64,000 nt of DNA from assembly GCA_963770915.1 (NCBI GenBank), contig CAVYRG010000001.1, positions 1,922,001 to 1,986,000 of the forward strand, written 5' to 3'. Each line of letters begins with the position of its first letter. The stretch's first letter is position 1. The DNA comes from PALSA-270 sp963770915. GTDB lineage: Bacteria > Acidobacteriota > Terriglobia > Terriglobales > Acidobacteriaceae. A program made the translations under genes and the position numbers. The notes beneath the pieces were generated by a model that saw nothing but the letters and a program-made list of their open reading frames with translations, ran no database searches and had not been told where the DNA came from. This document shows, one piece after another, positions 44,208 to 51,917 of this stretch.

Positions 44208-44555
44208 TCAGAGAGTCTTCTTGCGGGCCTCCGCCCAGGCTGTAGCCGCGGCGAGATGGGCACGAACACTTTCCAGCCGGGCCTTTTCCGCTAGCAATCT
44301 GCCTTGGATCGCGGGCAGAGTTTTCTCGAGCTGCTCCACGTTTTGTCGATACGTTCCAATCACTTTTTCGAGTTCCGGATCCTGCGCCGAGCCCGAAGGA
44401 ACACCGCGCAGCAATTCCGCGGCATTATGCAGATCAGCCAGCAGATCGATCAGCGTCTGAGGTGTGATCGCGGCAGGGACGGCGGTTTCAGACTGCCAGC
44501 TGCTTAAGATGGCGCGCAATTTAGCATTAATCGCGGCCAGGGATTGACCCTGCAT
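44208..44555 (-). CDS. FliT-like small helical protein after fliS
   Basis: ATG at 44555 overlaps the fliS stop by one base (TGATG); a longer frame to 44645 would run inside fliS and is rejected. The 115 residues are helical (LIDLLADLHNAAELLRGV, VEQLEKTLPAIQGRLLAEKA). Position after fliS suggests the FliD chaperone FliT, but sequence alone does not prove this. It is the last gene of the filament operon. Confidence 0.6.
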   Translation of the reverse strand: MQGQSLAAINAKLRAILSSWQSETAVPAAITPQTLIDLLADLHNAAELLRGVPSGSAQDPELEKVIGTYRQNVEQLEKTLPAIQGRLLAEKARLESVRAHLAAATAWAEARKKTL

Positions 44556-44983
44556 CAGCCGCTCCAATCCACGACGGCATCCGCCACATCCGGCGCAGTT
44601 CGCCGGGATGAAGCTGCGCTTGTCGCCCGGTCCACTTCCAGCCACGCCTCTCTCATTTCCAGCAGCCAGGTAATCTGCTGGCGCAGATCCTCCTGGGAAA
44701 TGCGCGCGTTTGCCTCCACCAGGCCGCGGCGTACCATGCCATAAAAGCGCGCCAGGTTGCGGGCAACGGTTCCTCCCAGATCGAGATCAAGGCTGCACTG
44801 CAAATGGCCGAGCACGGCCAGCGCGTGGTTGATCTCGCGCGTGCGCCGCTCGATGTTGCTATGCTCGATGGCTTTCACCGCCCGCCCCAGGTCCTGAATG
44901 ATTTGCTCGTATAGCAGGATCACCAGGCGAACGCCGCTGGCGCCATGCCCGGAACTTTGGCGATATAGGTTTCGAGGGTCCAT
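44555..44983 (-). CDS. fliS: Flagellin chaperone FliS
   Basis: The 142-residue protein has the FliS signature (VRLVILLYEQIIQDLGRAVK, INHALAVLGHLQCSLDLDLG, GTVARNLARFYGMVRRGLVE). FliS caps the C-terminal helix of flagellin before export. It lies seven bases after fliD and is coupled to the next gene. The C-terminal 25 residues are low complexity. Confidence 0.93.
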   Translation of the reverse strand: MDPRNLYRQSSGHGASGVRLVILLYEQIIQDLGRAVKAIEHSNIERRTREINHALAVLGHLQCSLDLDLGGTVARNLARFYGMVRRGLVEANARISQEDLRQQITWLLEMREAWLEVDRATSAASSRRTAPDVADAVVDWSG

Positions 44984-44990
44984 GTTCGAC

Positions 44991-46637
44991 CTACAGTCCT
45001 GATGTCAGCGTAGGAGTCGAACTCAGGCCGGTCTGGCTGGATACGCTGATCGAGCCAATGACCTCCGTGACCGCCTGCAGCAGCAACGGATAGGCCTGCA
45101 GGCTGGCATTCACTTGGTTGAATTGTGCGGTGAGCTGCTGCTGCTCAGCCGCCAGTTGGCTTTCGAAGTCGCTGATATTGGTGTTCAGAATCTGCTGTTG
45201 CGCCTGGTTCTGGGTGACATCCACGTTCAGCGGGCCCTGCGTGATGTCGGTGAGATTCGCGAGGTCGTTGCTGAAAGCGTTGGCGAAACCGGTCTGCGAC
45301 GTGTTCTGGAAGAAACTCAGGAAGGCCGAGGGATCGGATGCCAGGACTTGGCTGGTGGTCAGGCCCGATGGCGTGAGCCCCAAGCTCAGTGTGCCGTCGT
45401 CATTGGTGTCAATTCCCAGGGAGGCGAGATTGACCAGGCCGTCGTTGCCGGTGATTGCGTGAGCTGCGTCGTTGAGCAGACTGGACTGCACCGACCGCAG
45501 CGACGTATCAGAGCCCAATGGGCCTTCTGTATTGGTAGTCGGATCGACCGTGTATTGCTGATTGAGGGCGCTGATCACGGCGTTATAGGCGGAGATGAAG
45601 TTGTTGACCGCCGCCAGCGCCTGCGTTTGGTCTGTACCAACGGTCAGTTGCACCGGCGTACCGGGGTCGGCGCTTGCCAGATTCAGCGTGACCCCGGGGA
45701 TGACGCCGGTCACGGTGTTGCTGGTTGAGCTGATGGGAATCCCATCAACGGTGAGGGCTGCGTTTAGTCCCGCCTGCTGGTTCAGGGTCAGCGGAGGAGG
45801 CGTCGTGGTGATCGTGAACGTGTCGCCGGGCTGGAAATCCGTGCCGCCGGCAGAGATCGTGAAGTTGATGTTGCCGGAAGTGAAGGCAGTTCCAACCGTC
45901 GCGGTTCCGAGTGAGCCGGAGACTGAGCCGGAAACGGAGAAATGCGTCGAGTCCGTGGCGGTGAGCGTGATCGTCTCCGCCACGCTGTTTGGCCCGCCCG
46001 AAACGTCTGAAATCGTTCCGTCCCCGGTGCCGCTAAACGAAGGTGTCCCTGCGCCGCCGAGGGCGCTGACCGTAAGAGTGCCCGGCTGGCCCTGCGTATT
46101 GCTCAGCAGCGAGAGACGCGAGCCGTTGGCGTCCGTAATGACGTTGGCGGTCACGCCTAGATTTTGGTTATTGATGGCGTCGACAAGTTGGCTCAGGGTT
46201 TCGTTATCCGTGATAGAGACTGTCGTTGTGGGACCGCTCCCCACCTGGATCGATATGCCCCCGGCGGTCAGGCTGCCGTTAGCTACAGGGTCGGAGTAAG
46301 CCAGCGACTGGCTGGCCAGATTGGTCACCGTGATCTCATGGACCCCTGCGGTGGCGCTGCTTTGTCCGGTGGCGGTCAGGATGTCCGGATTCGATGAACT
46401 CGCCGAAAGCGCCACCAGAGGCCCGGTGGGGTCTTTTAATGCGTTGACCGCGGTCGAGAGGTTCGTGAGGTTATTATTGATTCCGAGCAGCAGACCGGCT
46501 TGCGTGGAAAGAGTCGTCGCCTCACTTTCCCATTGCGTCACGGGGCCGCTCTGGGCATTGATGATCTGTTGCACCACCGAGTTCACATCGAAGCCCTGCC
46601 CCGAGAGCAGAGTGTAGGGATTCAAACCGACCGTCAC
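44991..46637 (-). CDS. fliD: Filament cap protein FliD with hook-like module
   Basis: The 548 residues include the FliD N-domain (GFDVNSVVQQIINAQSGPVT), one Flagellin-IN-like segment (SQLVDAINNQNLGVTANVIT) and the C-domain (AVNNFISAYNAVISALNQQY, DFESQLAAEQQQLTAQFNQV). Residues 197-279 carry a module that is about two-thirds identical to one in FlgE. FliD caps the growing filament and lets FliC insert. Located downstream of flaG in the filament operon. Confidence 0.94.
   Translation of the reverse strand: MTVGLNPYTLLSGQGFDVNSVVQQIINAQSGPVTQWESEATTLSTQAGLLLGINNNLTNLSTAVNALKDPTGPLVALSASSSNPDILTATGQSSATAGVHEITVTNLASQSLAYSDPVANGSLTAGGISIQVGSGPTTTVSITDNETLSQLVDAINNQNLGVTANVITDANGSRLSLLSNTQGQPGTLTVSALGGAGTPSFSGTGDGTISDVSGGPNSVAETITLTATDSTHFSVSGSVSGSLGTATVGTAFTSGNINFTISAGGTDFQPGDTFTITTTPPPLTLNQQAGLNAALTVDGIPISSTSNTVTGVIPGVTLNLASADPGTPVQLTVGTDQTQALAAVNNFISAYNAVISALNQQYTVDPTTNTEGPLGSDTSLRSVQSSLLNDAAHAITGNDGLVNLASLGIDTNDDGTLSLGLTPSGLTTSQVLASDPSAFLSFFQNTSQTGFANAFSNDLANLTDITQGPLNVDVTQNQAQQQILNTNISDFESQLAAEQQQLTAQFNQVNASLQAYPLLLQAVTEVIGSISVSSQTGLSSTPTLTSGL
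45801..46049 (-). repeat. FliD copy of a module shared with FlgE
   Basis: Codes for FliD residues 197-279; ungapped match to FlgE residues 254-336 (56 of 83 identical by hand). Confidence 0.85.
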
Positions 46638-46647
46638 GAGGCCTCCT

Positions 46648-47010
46648 TTAATATTGCGGCTTGACTGGCGCGCTCGAGGTCGCGGCCGCTTGCTGCTCAG
46701 TGTCTTGCAGCATCTGTTGGATGTCGTGGATCAGGCTCAGCATCTGCTGGTTCGGCTCCTGCAAAATCAGGCTGCCGGACTGATTCACGAACTGGTAGAT
46801 CTCGATGTAGTCCGCCATCGGCGTATCCCACTGCACTTTAACTTCATCTTGCGGAACTGACGGCACCGGTGCCGCATGTTTTACCGCAATCGATTCCCTG
46901 GACGGGCCATTCTCCGAAGGGGAATTCGGGCCGGGGTCGTGCCACGATGTTCGCTCTGCGGTTTGCACCTCAGGCGGGGGCAGTGGATTCCCTACGGGGC
47001 CGATGCTCAT
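46648..47010 (-). CDS. flaG: FlaG-like protein
   Basis: The 120-residue protein has a disordered Pro/Ser-rich N-half and a C-half (DYIEIYQFVNQSGSLILQEP, QQMLSLIHDIQQMLQ) that matches FlaG. FlaG influences filament length in other bacteria, but its mechanism is unknown. It lies between fliC and fliD, behind a strong hairpin, so it would be read by read-through from the fliC promoter. No separate promoter was found. Confidence 0.82.
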   Translation of the reverse strand: MSIGPVGNPLPPPEVQTAERTSWHDPGPNSPSENGPSRESIAVKHAAPVPSVPQDEVKVQWDTPMADYIEIYQFVNQSGSLILQEPNQQMLSLIHDIQQMLQDTEQQAAATSSAPVKPQY

Positions 47011-47033
47011 GCCGAGCTACCTTGGGGAAAATG

Positions 47034-47063
47034 GAAAGGAGGCGGGCTCGGCCGCCTCCTTTC
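47034..47063 (-). terminator. Hairpin between fliC and flaG
   Basis: A perfect 12-bp stem (GAAAGGAGGCGG with its complement) and six-base loop lies just after the fliC stop; on the - strand it is followed by CCATTTTCC rather than a clean T-run. It probably trims or partly stops transcription so that fliC is made in excess over flaG-fliD-fliS. Confidence 0.72.
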
Positions 47064-47071
47064 GTCACTCC

Positions 47072-48916
47072 TTACTGCAGCAGCTTGAGCACGAGCTGCT
47101 GTTGCTGGTTGGCCTGGGCCAGAGCGGCAATGCCGGTCTGCTCCAGGATCGAGTACTTGGTCAGCGCCGCCACTGCCGAGGGAATATCCGCAGCCGTGAT
47201 CGTGTTCTCGGCTGACGTCAGGTTTTGCACCTGGCTGTTGAGCACGTTGCTCGCGGCTGTCAAACGGTTCACGCTGGCGCCCAACGTACCGCGCACGCTG
47301 GCAATGTTCGCAATGGCTGAGCTGATGAGCGTGAGCGTGTGCTGAGCATTGCTTTGCGTCGTGATGTCGGCCCCGGAGGCGTCCAGGTTCACCGAATTAC
47401 CTCCCGTGCCGTTGGTGATACCGGAAGTCGCCAGAGCCCCGATCTGCACCGAGATCTGGCTTGATCCGATCGCCGTTGCGTCACTCAGGAAGATATTGGT
47501 TGGCCGGGCTGTTGTGGTGGAGGTCGGGTTGGTCAACGTTCCGATCTCGGTCGCGGTGTTGGTGGAGTCGACCTTCAGTGTCGCACTGTTGCTGGGGTCG
47601 GTAACCACCAAGTGGCCGTCGGAGTTGATGTAAGCCGTCAAGCCGGCCGAGTCCGTGCTCGGGTTGTTGATGGCGTTGATTAGATCGCCGACGGTCGAAG
47701 TACTAGCGGTGAAGGTGAAGGTCTTGCCGTTGGCATCGAAAGCGACAACTTCACCATTGGTAAGAGCGTCGGTCGACGCGACCGTTGCATTGCCGACCAA
47801 CTGATTGAGGTCAGTGGTTGCGGTGCCAGTGGTGTTGGGCGTAGTGAAGTCGGTGGGGGCTCCCGCCACTGCCGCTCCGAGCGCGGTGTCAGTGGTGGTC
47901 ACCGTGAGATCGTTGCGGTTCTGCGGGTCGGTCACTTCCAGAGCGCCATTGACCAGGGAGGCCTTCGCCCCGACCGTCGCGTCATTGTTGATGGCGTTGA
48001 TCAGATCCTGGACAGTCGATGATGCTGTGTTGTTGGCGAACGTGCCCAGCTCCGCGCCCGTGCCCTGGGCGATAGCTAGATCGTTCTGCCCCGTGGTGTC
48101 GGTAACTTGCAGTGCTCCGCCAACCAGAGAAGCGGTGTAGCCGGTGTGGCTGGAGTCGGTGCCGGTGACCGTGAAGTTGGTGGTGGCAGCCCCGGTGTTG
48201 ATCGCAGTTTCCAGTTCACCCACGGTAGTGGCGCCGGTGGCCGTGTAGATCGTAGTGCCGCTTCCTCGGGTAGCCGTGACCACATCGCCAGAGGCAAGCA
48301 CGGTGGCCGCGGTAAGAGTGGTCACACTACTGCTCAACGTGTTCGGGTTTGACCCAGTCCCGGCGGCTGCCGTGAAGGTGAAGGTCGTGCCGCCAGCGGT
48401 GACCGAAGTCTGGTCGCCTACCGTCAACACCGTATTTGGAGTGAGCGTACCTGCGGCGGCCGGGCTGTCCTGCGCGTTCAGGTCTGGCACCGAGCCGCTC
48501 TGGAACACCGCTTGTCCGTTGTAGGTCGTGCTGCTGCCAACGCGGTTGATTTCCGCCAGGATGGAGCTGTATTCAGCCTGCAACGCCGTACGCTGCGAGT
48601 CGGAAACCGTGCCGGTAGCCGACTCGGTGGCCAGCGTCACGGCGCGGTTGAGCAGGGTCGTGACCTGGGCCAGCGCGCCGTCAGCCAGTTGCAGTTCCCC
48701 AACACCATTGTTTGCGTTGCTCACCGATTGCGTCAGGGCGGTGACGTTGGCCTGCAATCCGTTGGCGATTGCCAGGCCGGCGGCGTCATCGGCGCCGGTA
48801 TTGATTCTCGATCCGGAAGACAACTGCGCCAGGGTCGACTGCAGGGCCGCGCTGGTGAGTGTCAGTTGGTTTTCCGCCGCAAGGGACGGAATGTTGTTTA
48901 GAATTCCTAGTGCCAT
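47072..48916 (-). CDS. fliC: Flagellin FliC
   Basis: The 614-residue protein has the flagellin D0/D1 N-part (LSSGSRINTGADDAAGLAIA, NNGVGELQLADGALAQVTTL) and C-part (NIASVRGTLGASVNRLTAAS, FliC-like end with QANQQQQLVLKLLQ). The middle contains three Flagellin-IN-type repeats near 231-285, 301-345 and 407-452; the first two lie in a segment shared with FlgK. AAGGAG precedes the ATG. A strong FliA promoter lies 116 bases upstream, and the leader has two GTTCC/GGAAC hairpins. Only one flagellin gene is seen here. Confidence 0.95.
   Translation of the reverse strand: MALGILNNIPSLAAENQLTLTSAALQSTLAQLSSGSRINTGADDAAGLAIANGLQANVTALTQSVSNANNGVGELQLADGALAQVTTLLNRAVTLATESATGTVSDSQRTALQAEYSSILAEINRVGSSTTYNGQAVFQSGSVPDLNAQDSPAAAGTLTPNTVLTVGDQTSVTAGGTTFTFTAAAGTGSNPNTLSSSVTTLTAATVLASGDVVTATRGSGTTIYTATGATTVGELETAINTGAATTNFTVTGTDSSHTGYTASLVGGALQVTDTTGQNDLAIAQGTGAELGTFANNTASSTVQDLINAINNDATVGAKASLVNGALEVTDPQNRNDLTVTTTDTALGAAVAGAPTDFTTPNTTGTATTDLNQLVGNATVASTDALTNGEVVAFDANGKTFTFTASTSTVGDLINAINNPSTDSAGLTAYINSDGHLVVTDPSNSATLKVDSTNTATEIGTLTNPTSTTTARPTNIFLSDATAIGSSQISVQIGALATSGITNGTGGNSVNLDASGADITTQSNAQHTLTLISSAIANIASVRGTLGASVNRLTAASNVLNSQVQNLTSAENTITAADIPSAVAALTKYSILEQTGIAALAQANQQQQLVLKLLQ
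47825..48484 (-). repeat. FliC copy of a module shared with FlgK
   Basis: Codes for FliC residues 145-364 (DLNAQDSPAAAG onward). It aligns through most of its length with FlgK residues 376-597, best in the Flagellin-IN repeat STVQDLINAIN. Confidence 0.82.
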
Positions 48917-48941
48917 CGCAGTTGCTCCTTGTGGTTGAGTT

Positions 48942-49012
48942 GGTTCCGTCTTTCTGTGGAACCGGCTCCCCCGGGTGTTTCAGAGATCCTGTTCCGTTCC
49001 CTACTTCGGAAC
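48942..49012 (-). promoter_or_regulatory. Repeated GTTCC/GGAAC hairpins in the fliC leader
   Basis: GGTTCC (48942-48947) pairs with GGAACC (48958-48963), and GTTCCG (48991-48996) pairs with CGGAAC (49007-49012). Both lie in the predicted roughly 110-base untranslated leader of fliC. They could stabilise the message or expose GGA motifs to a CsrA-type regulator. Confidence 0.5.
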
Positions 49013-49031
49013 CCATCATGCGTTACAGGCT

Positions 49032-49058
49032 CCATCGGCAGGCGAGCAATTTGCTTTA
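49032..49058 (-). promoter_or_regulatory. FliA (sigma-28) promoter before fliC
   Basis: On the - strand TAAAGCAA, 11 bases, GCCGATGG fits the sigma-28 consensus TAAAG-N14-GCCGATAA at 7 of 8 bases in the -10 box. Transcription should start near 49025. Confidence 0.87.
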
Positions 49059-49091
49059 ATCCCCGCTCTCCCTGGGCTTCTGGCACCTACG

Positions 49092-49119
49092 TAACTTCGG
49101 GGTTGTAACTCGCCGTAAT
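49092..49119 (+). promoter_or_regulatory. Weak sigma-28-like site before flbD-motAB
   Basis: TAAC (49092-49095) and GCCGTAAT (49112-49119) resemble a sigma-28 site, but the spacing is 16 instead of 15 bases and TAAA is TAAC. Confidence 0.3.
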
Positions 49120-49192
49120 TCTTGCGCCTCCGCTGACGATAGAACTCCTTAAGCGCTCCCAACGGGGCATTGTTTCCGTAGCGAGTACAGAC

Positions 49193-49459
49193 ATGATTCA
49201 ACTCACGCGGCTCAACGGCAGTGCATTAACGGTGAACTCGGACCTCATCAAGTTCGTGGAGCAATCTCCGGACACAGTCATCACTTTATTGAACGGAGAG
49301 AAACTTCTAGTCCGGGAAAGTGCAGGAGAGGTTCGGAACCGCGTAGTGGATTTTCGGCGCGCCGTGTTGCGAGGTCTATTCCCCGCCGTGGACTATTCTC
49401 CGGTGGTGATTCCGGAGGAGGAAACATCACGCAATAACCCAGACGAAGAACGGAGATGA
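49193..49459 (+). CDS. flbD: FlbD-family flagellar protein
   Basis: The 88-residue protein starts MIQLTRLNGSALTVNSDLIK and continues with SPDTVITLLNGEKLLVRES, the FlbD family pattern found next to motA in Gram-positives, spirochaetes and acidobacteria. It is not the Caulobacter regulator of the same name. Its function is not settled. It lies seven bases before the motA TTG, so the two are co-transcribed, divergent from fliC. Confidence 0.85.
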   Translation: MIQLTRLNGSALTVNSDLIKFVEQSPDTVITLLNGEKLLVRESAGEVRNRVVDFRRAVLRGLFPAVDYSPVVIPEEETSRNNPDEERR

Positions 49460-49465
49460 ACGCGC

Positions 49466-50269
49466 TTGGACAAGGCTAGCTGGAGCGGCGTTCTTCTCGG
49501 GGCAGCAGGCATTGTGGGAGGTCTGTGGCTGGAGGGAGGAAGTCTCTCTCAAGTACTTCAGCCCACCGCGGCCCTCATCGTTTTTGGCGGCACCCTCGGC
49601 GCTGTCTTGCTGCAATTTCCCCTCCCGCTGGTACTGCTTGCCGTCCGCCGCCTGGCGCATGTTTTTGTCGAGCCCAAAAACGATCTTCGCGACCTGATCC
49701 GGCAGTTGGCGCATTACGCCAACCAGGCCCGCCGCAATGGCATCGTCTCTCTCGACGCCGAGCTGGAGAGCATTTCTGATCCCTTTCTGAAGAAATGTCT
49801 CATGCTCGCCGTCGATGGCACGGAACCGCAGGAACTGCGCAAGATGATGGAACTGGAACTCGACCATCAGGCCGAATACGAGGAGAAGATTCCTCAGGTA
49901 TTCGAATCGGCGGGCGGGTTCTCTCCCACCATCGGCATCATCGGCGCCGTGCTGGGCTTGATTCAGGTCATGCAACATTTGGACAAGATCGACGAAGTCG
50001 GTCGCGGCATCGCAGTGGCCTTCGTGGCCACGATCTATGGCGTGGGCGCGGCAAACCTGATTCTGTTGCCCTCGGCGGGCAAACTCAGAATACGCATCCG
50101 CGAAGAGCAAGTTGCCCGCGAGATGACGATTGAGGGAGTGGTCTCGATCCTGGAAGGCATGAATCCGCGGATGCTTGAAACGCGGCTTCTGGGGTTTCTG
50201 ACCGACGGAAAACCCCAGAGCCAAAAAGCGCCGCCGCCCCCCGAGCGGGCGATGGGAGCGACGCCATGA
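49466..50269 (+). CDS. motA: Flagellar motor stator protein MotA
   Basis: TTG start at 49466 with CGGAGATG upstream. The 267 residues have four membrane helices, the cytoplasmic loop with charged residues (RQLAHYANQARRNGIVSLDA), and the third/fourth helix region (GFSPTIGIIGAVLGLIQVMQ, GIAVAFVATIYGVGAANLIL). MotA surrounds MotB to make the ion channel that turns the rotor through FliG. Overlaps motB by four bases. Confidence 0.95.
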   Translation: MDKASWSGVLLGAAGIVGGLWLEGGSLSQVLQPTAALIVFGGTLGAVLLQFPLPLVLLAVRRLAHVFVEPKNDLRDLIRQLAHYANQARRNGIVSLDAELESISDPFLKKCLMLAVDGTEPQELRKMMELELDHQAEYEEKIPQVFESAGGFSPTIGIIGAVLGLIQVMQHLDKIDEVGRGIAVAFVATIYGVGAANLILLPSAGKLRIRIREEQVAREMTIEGVVSILEGMNPRMLETRLLGFLTDGKPQSQKAPPPPERAMGATP

Positions 50270-51063
50270 AATACCGCCGGAGGAAGCATCGTGATCGGAT
50301 CAGCCACGACCGCTGGCTGGTTTCCTACGCGGATTTCATCACTCTGCTTTTTGCCTTTTTCGTAGTGATGTACTCCACGGCGCAGATCGACAGAAAGAAA
50401 GTCGGGCAGTTGGCAGCCGCGATTCAGGTCGCGTTCCAGCAAATGGGGGCATTCCCTCGTTCCGGGAACCTGGCCTTGCCGGAGACCTTGCCCAATCTTC
50501 ATCTGCCGCCCGCTCCGCAAACTGCGCCCATCATGGATGTGGGAAACCCCGACCTGGCCAATCTGCGAAAAGAGCTCAAGGGTTTGCTGGCGGATGAAAT
50601 CGCCAAAGGCAAAGTAGCCATTCGCGAGGAGCCGGAGGGTCTGGTGATCAGCCTGCGAGAGTTCGGCTTCTTCGACAGCGGCTCAGCCGGCGTCAAGGCC
50701 GGTTCGCAGGCCGCTTTCGGGCGTATTGCCCGTTTGCTCGCCCAAGATCCCTACCAGATTCGCATTGAAGGCCATACTGACAACATTCCCATCCACACCG
50801 CTCAGTTTCCCTCCAATTGGGAATTATCCACCGCGCGGGCCACGGAATTGGTGCGCCTCTTGATTGTGAAGTATGGATTTGCGCCCCAGAGGCTTTCCGC
50901 GGCAGGCTATGCTCAATACCATCCTATCGCCAGCAACGACACGCCGCTCGGCCAGGCTCAGAACCGCCGGGTTGACATTGTGATTTTGCGCAAGCAAGCC
51001 AGCGAAAAACCCCCGCCGTCCGCGGCGCCCGGAGCGAAGCCTTCTCCCAGCACTCCTGAGTAG
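50266..51063 (+). CDS. motB: Flagellar motor stator protein MotB
   Basis: The 265 residues contain one membrane helix with the ion-binding Asp23 (SYADFITLLFAFFVVMYS) and a C-terminal OmpA-type peptidoglycan-binding domain (IRIEGHTDNIPIHTAQFPSN, LSAAGYAQYHPIASNDTPLG, QNRRVDIVIL). Together with MotA it forms the stator. The sequence does not by itself say whether H+ or Na+ is used. Confidence 0.95.
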   Translation: MKYRRRKHRDRISHDRWLVSYADFITLLFAFFVVMYSTAQIDRKKVGQLAAAIQVAFQQMGAFPRSGNLALPETLPNLHLPPAPQTAPIMDVGNPDLANLRKELKGLLADEIAKGKVAIREEPEGLVISLREFGFFDSGSAGVKAGSQAAFGRIARLLAQDPYQIRIEGHTDNIPIHTAQFPSNWELSTARATELVRLLIVKYGFAPQRLSAAGYAQYHPIASNDTPLGQAQNRRVDIVILRKQASEKPPPSAAPGAKPSPSTPE

Positions 51064-51083
51064 CGCGAGAGCTGCCCGCTGCA

Positions 51084-51575
51084 CTACTCGCCAGTGGCGG
51101 CACGCCGGGCCTTGGCTGATTTGCCGGTATCCTCCTCGGTCAAGATTCGGTGCACGGCTTGCATCAGGGATTCGACCGAGAACGGCTTAGGCAAATAGAT
51201 CACACCTGATCCCTGCAGCCGACGCTTCGATGTTTCTGTATCCGGATAGCCAGAGATGAACATCGTCTTCAAGCCGGGTCGGAGGGTTCGCAAGTCTCGC
51301 GCCAGATCGTGACCATTTCGGCCGGGCAAGACCACGTCGGTCAGTAGGAGTTGCACTTCCTTCTCGCGCTGGCGAAAAAGCCGCACCGCTTCGGCGGCAT
51401 GGCGAGCGCAGATCACCTGGTACCCGGCAAACGTGAGCACTTCGCCCGTTACCTGGCGCACAAAATCTTCATCTTCCACGAGCAGAATGGTCTCTCCGCT
51501 GCAACCTTCGCGACTGCTTGCCAGCACCGGCACGGTTTCGGACGGCAATTCAGGCGCAGAGCGAATGCTGCTCAT
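51084..51575 (-). CDS. Single-domain response regulator
   Basis: Of 163 residues about 25-145 form a receiver domain (ETILLVEDEDFVRQVTGEVL, phospho-acceptor Asp in LLLTDVVLPGRNGHDLA, Lys in VIYLPKPFSVE). The short N- and C-terminal tails have no DNA-binding part. It resembles the receivers of hybrid kinases rather than CheY. It lies convergent to motB, 20 bases away, so a motility role is possible but unproven. Confidence 0.85.
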   Translation of the reverse strand: MSSIRSAPELPSETVPVLASSREGCSGETILLVEDEDFVRQVTGEVLTFAGYQVICARHAAEAVRLFRQREKEVQLLLTDVVLPGRNGHDLARDLRTLRPGLKTMFISGYPDTETSKRRLQGSGVIYLPKPFSVESLMQAVHRILTEEDTGKSAKARRAATGE

Positions 51576-51917
51576 GGTTTTCTCCGGTTACCGAAACTTG
51601 CACTTGTCTCTCCATTTTCTGTTGCCACATCGAAAAGCAGCACCTTTGCCCGCTTAGTTTGAGCAAGACAGCTTGAGATGGTGGTTCGGACTTCCGCGGC
51701 TCAGCGTGCCCACCGCCAATTTGGCGGAAGAGAGAGGCTTAAAAGATTCTGGAATGGAAGCAGCGAAAGCCCTTTCCCGTCCCCAGAAACGAAAGGCCGA
51801 TCCTGCAAAGCTACGGCGCCACTCGCTATCGCTTGGCGGTTTGCGTCTCAGGTAGATCGTTTCGGGAAAGTAAGTGGCTCGAATGTCCCGGATTGGCGAC
51901 GCATCTTTAATCTAGGG
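51576..51917. other. 342-base gene-free stretch
   Basis: Located between the start of the response regulator and the end of the M1 peptidase gene, both on the - strand. The open frames crossing it are short or extend antisense into the peptidase. It probably only contains the promoter of the regulator; no clear motif or hairpin was recognised. Confidence 0.5.

Noticed and set aside
45595..46299. 234-codon open frame on the + strand inside fliD
   Set aside because: Antisense of Thr/Gly/Val-rich coding sequence; no independent support.
49193..49459. CsrA as an alternative name for the small gene before motA
   Set aside because: The opening MIQLTRLNGSALTVNSDLI and NGEKLLVRES follow FlbD; CsrA has a different start and is usually shorter.
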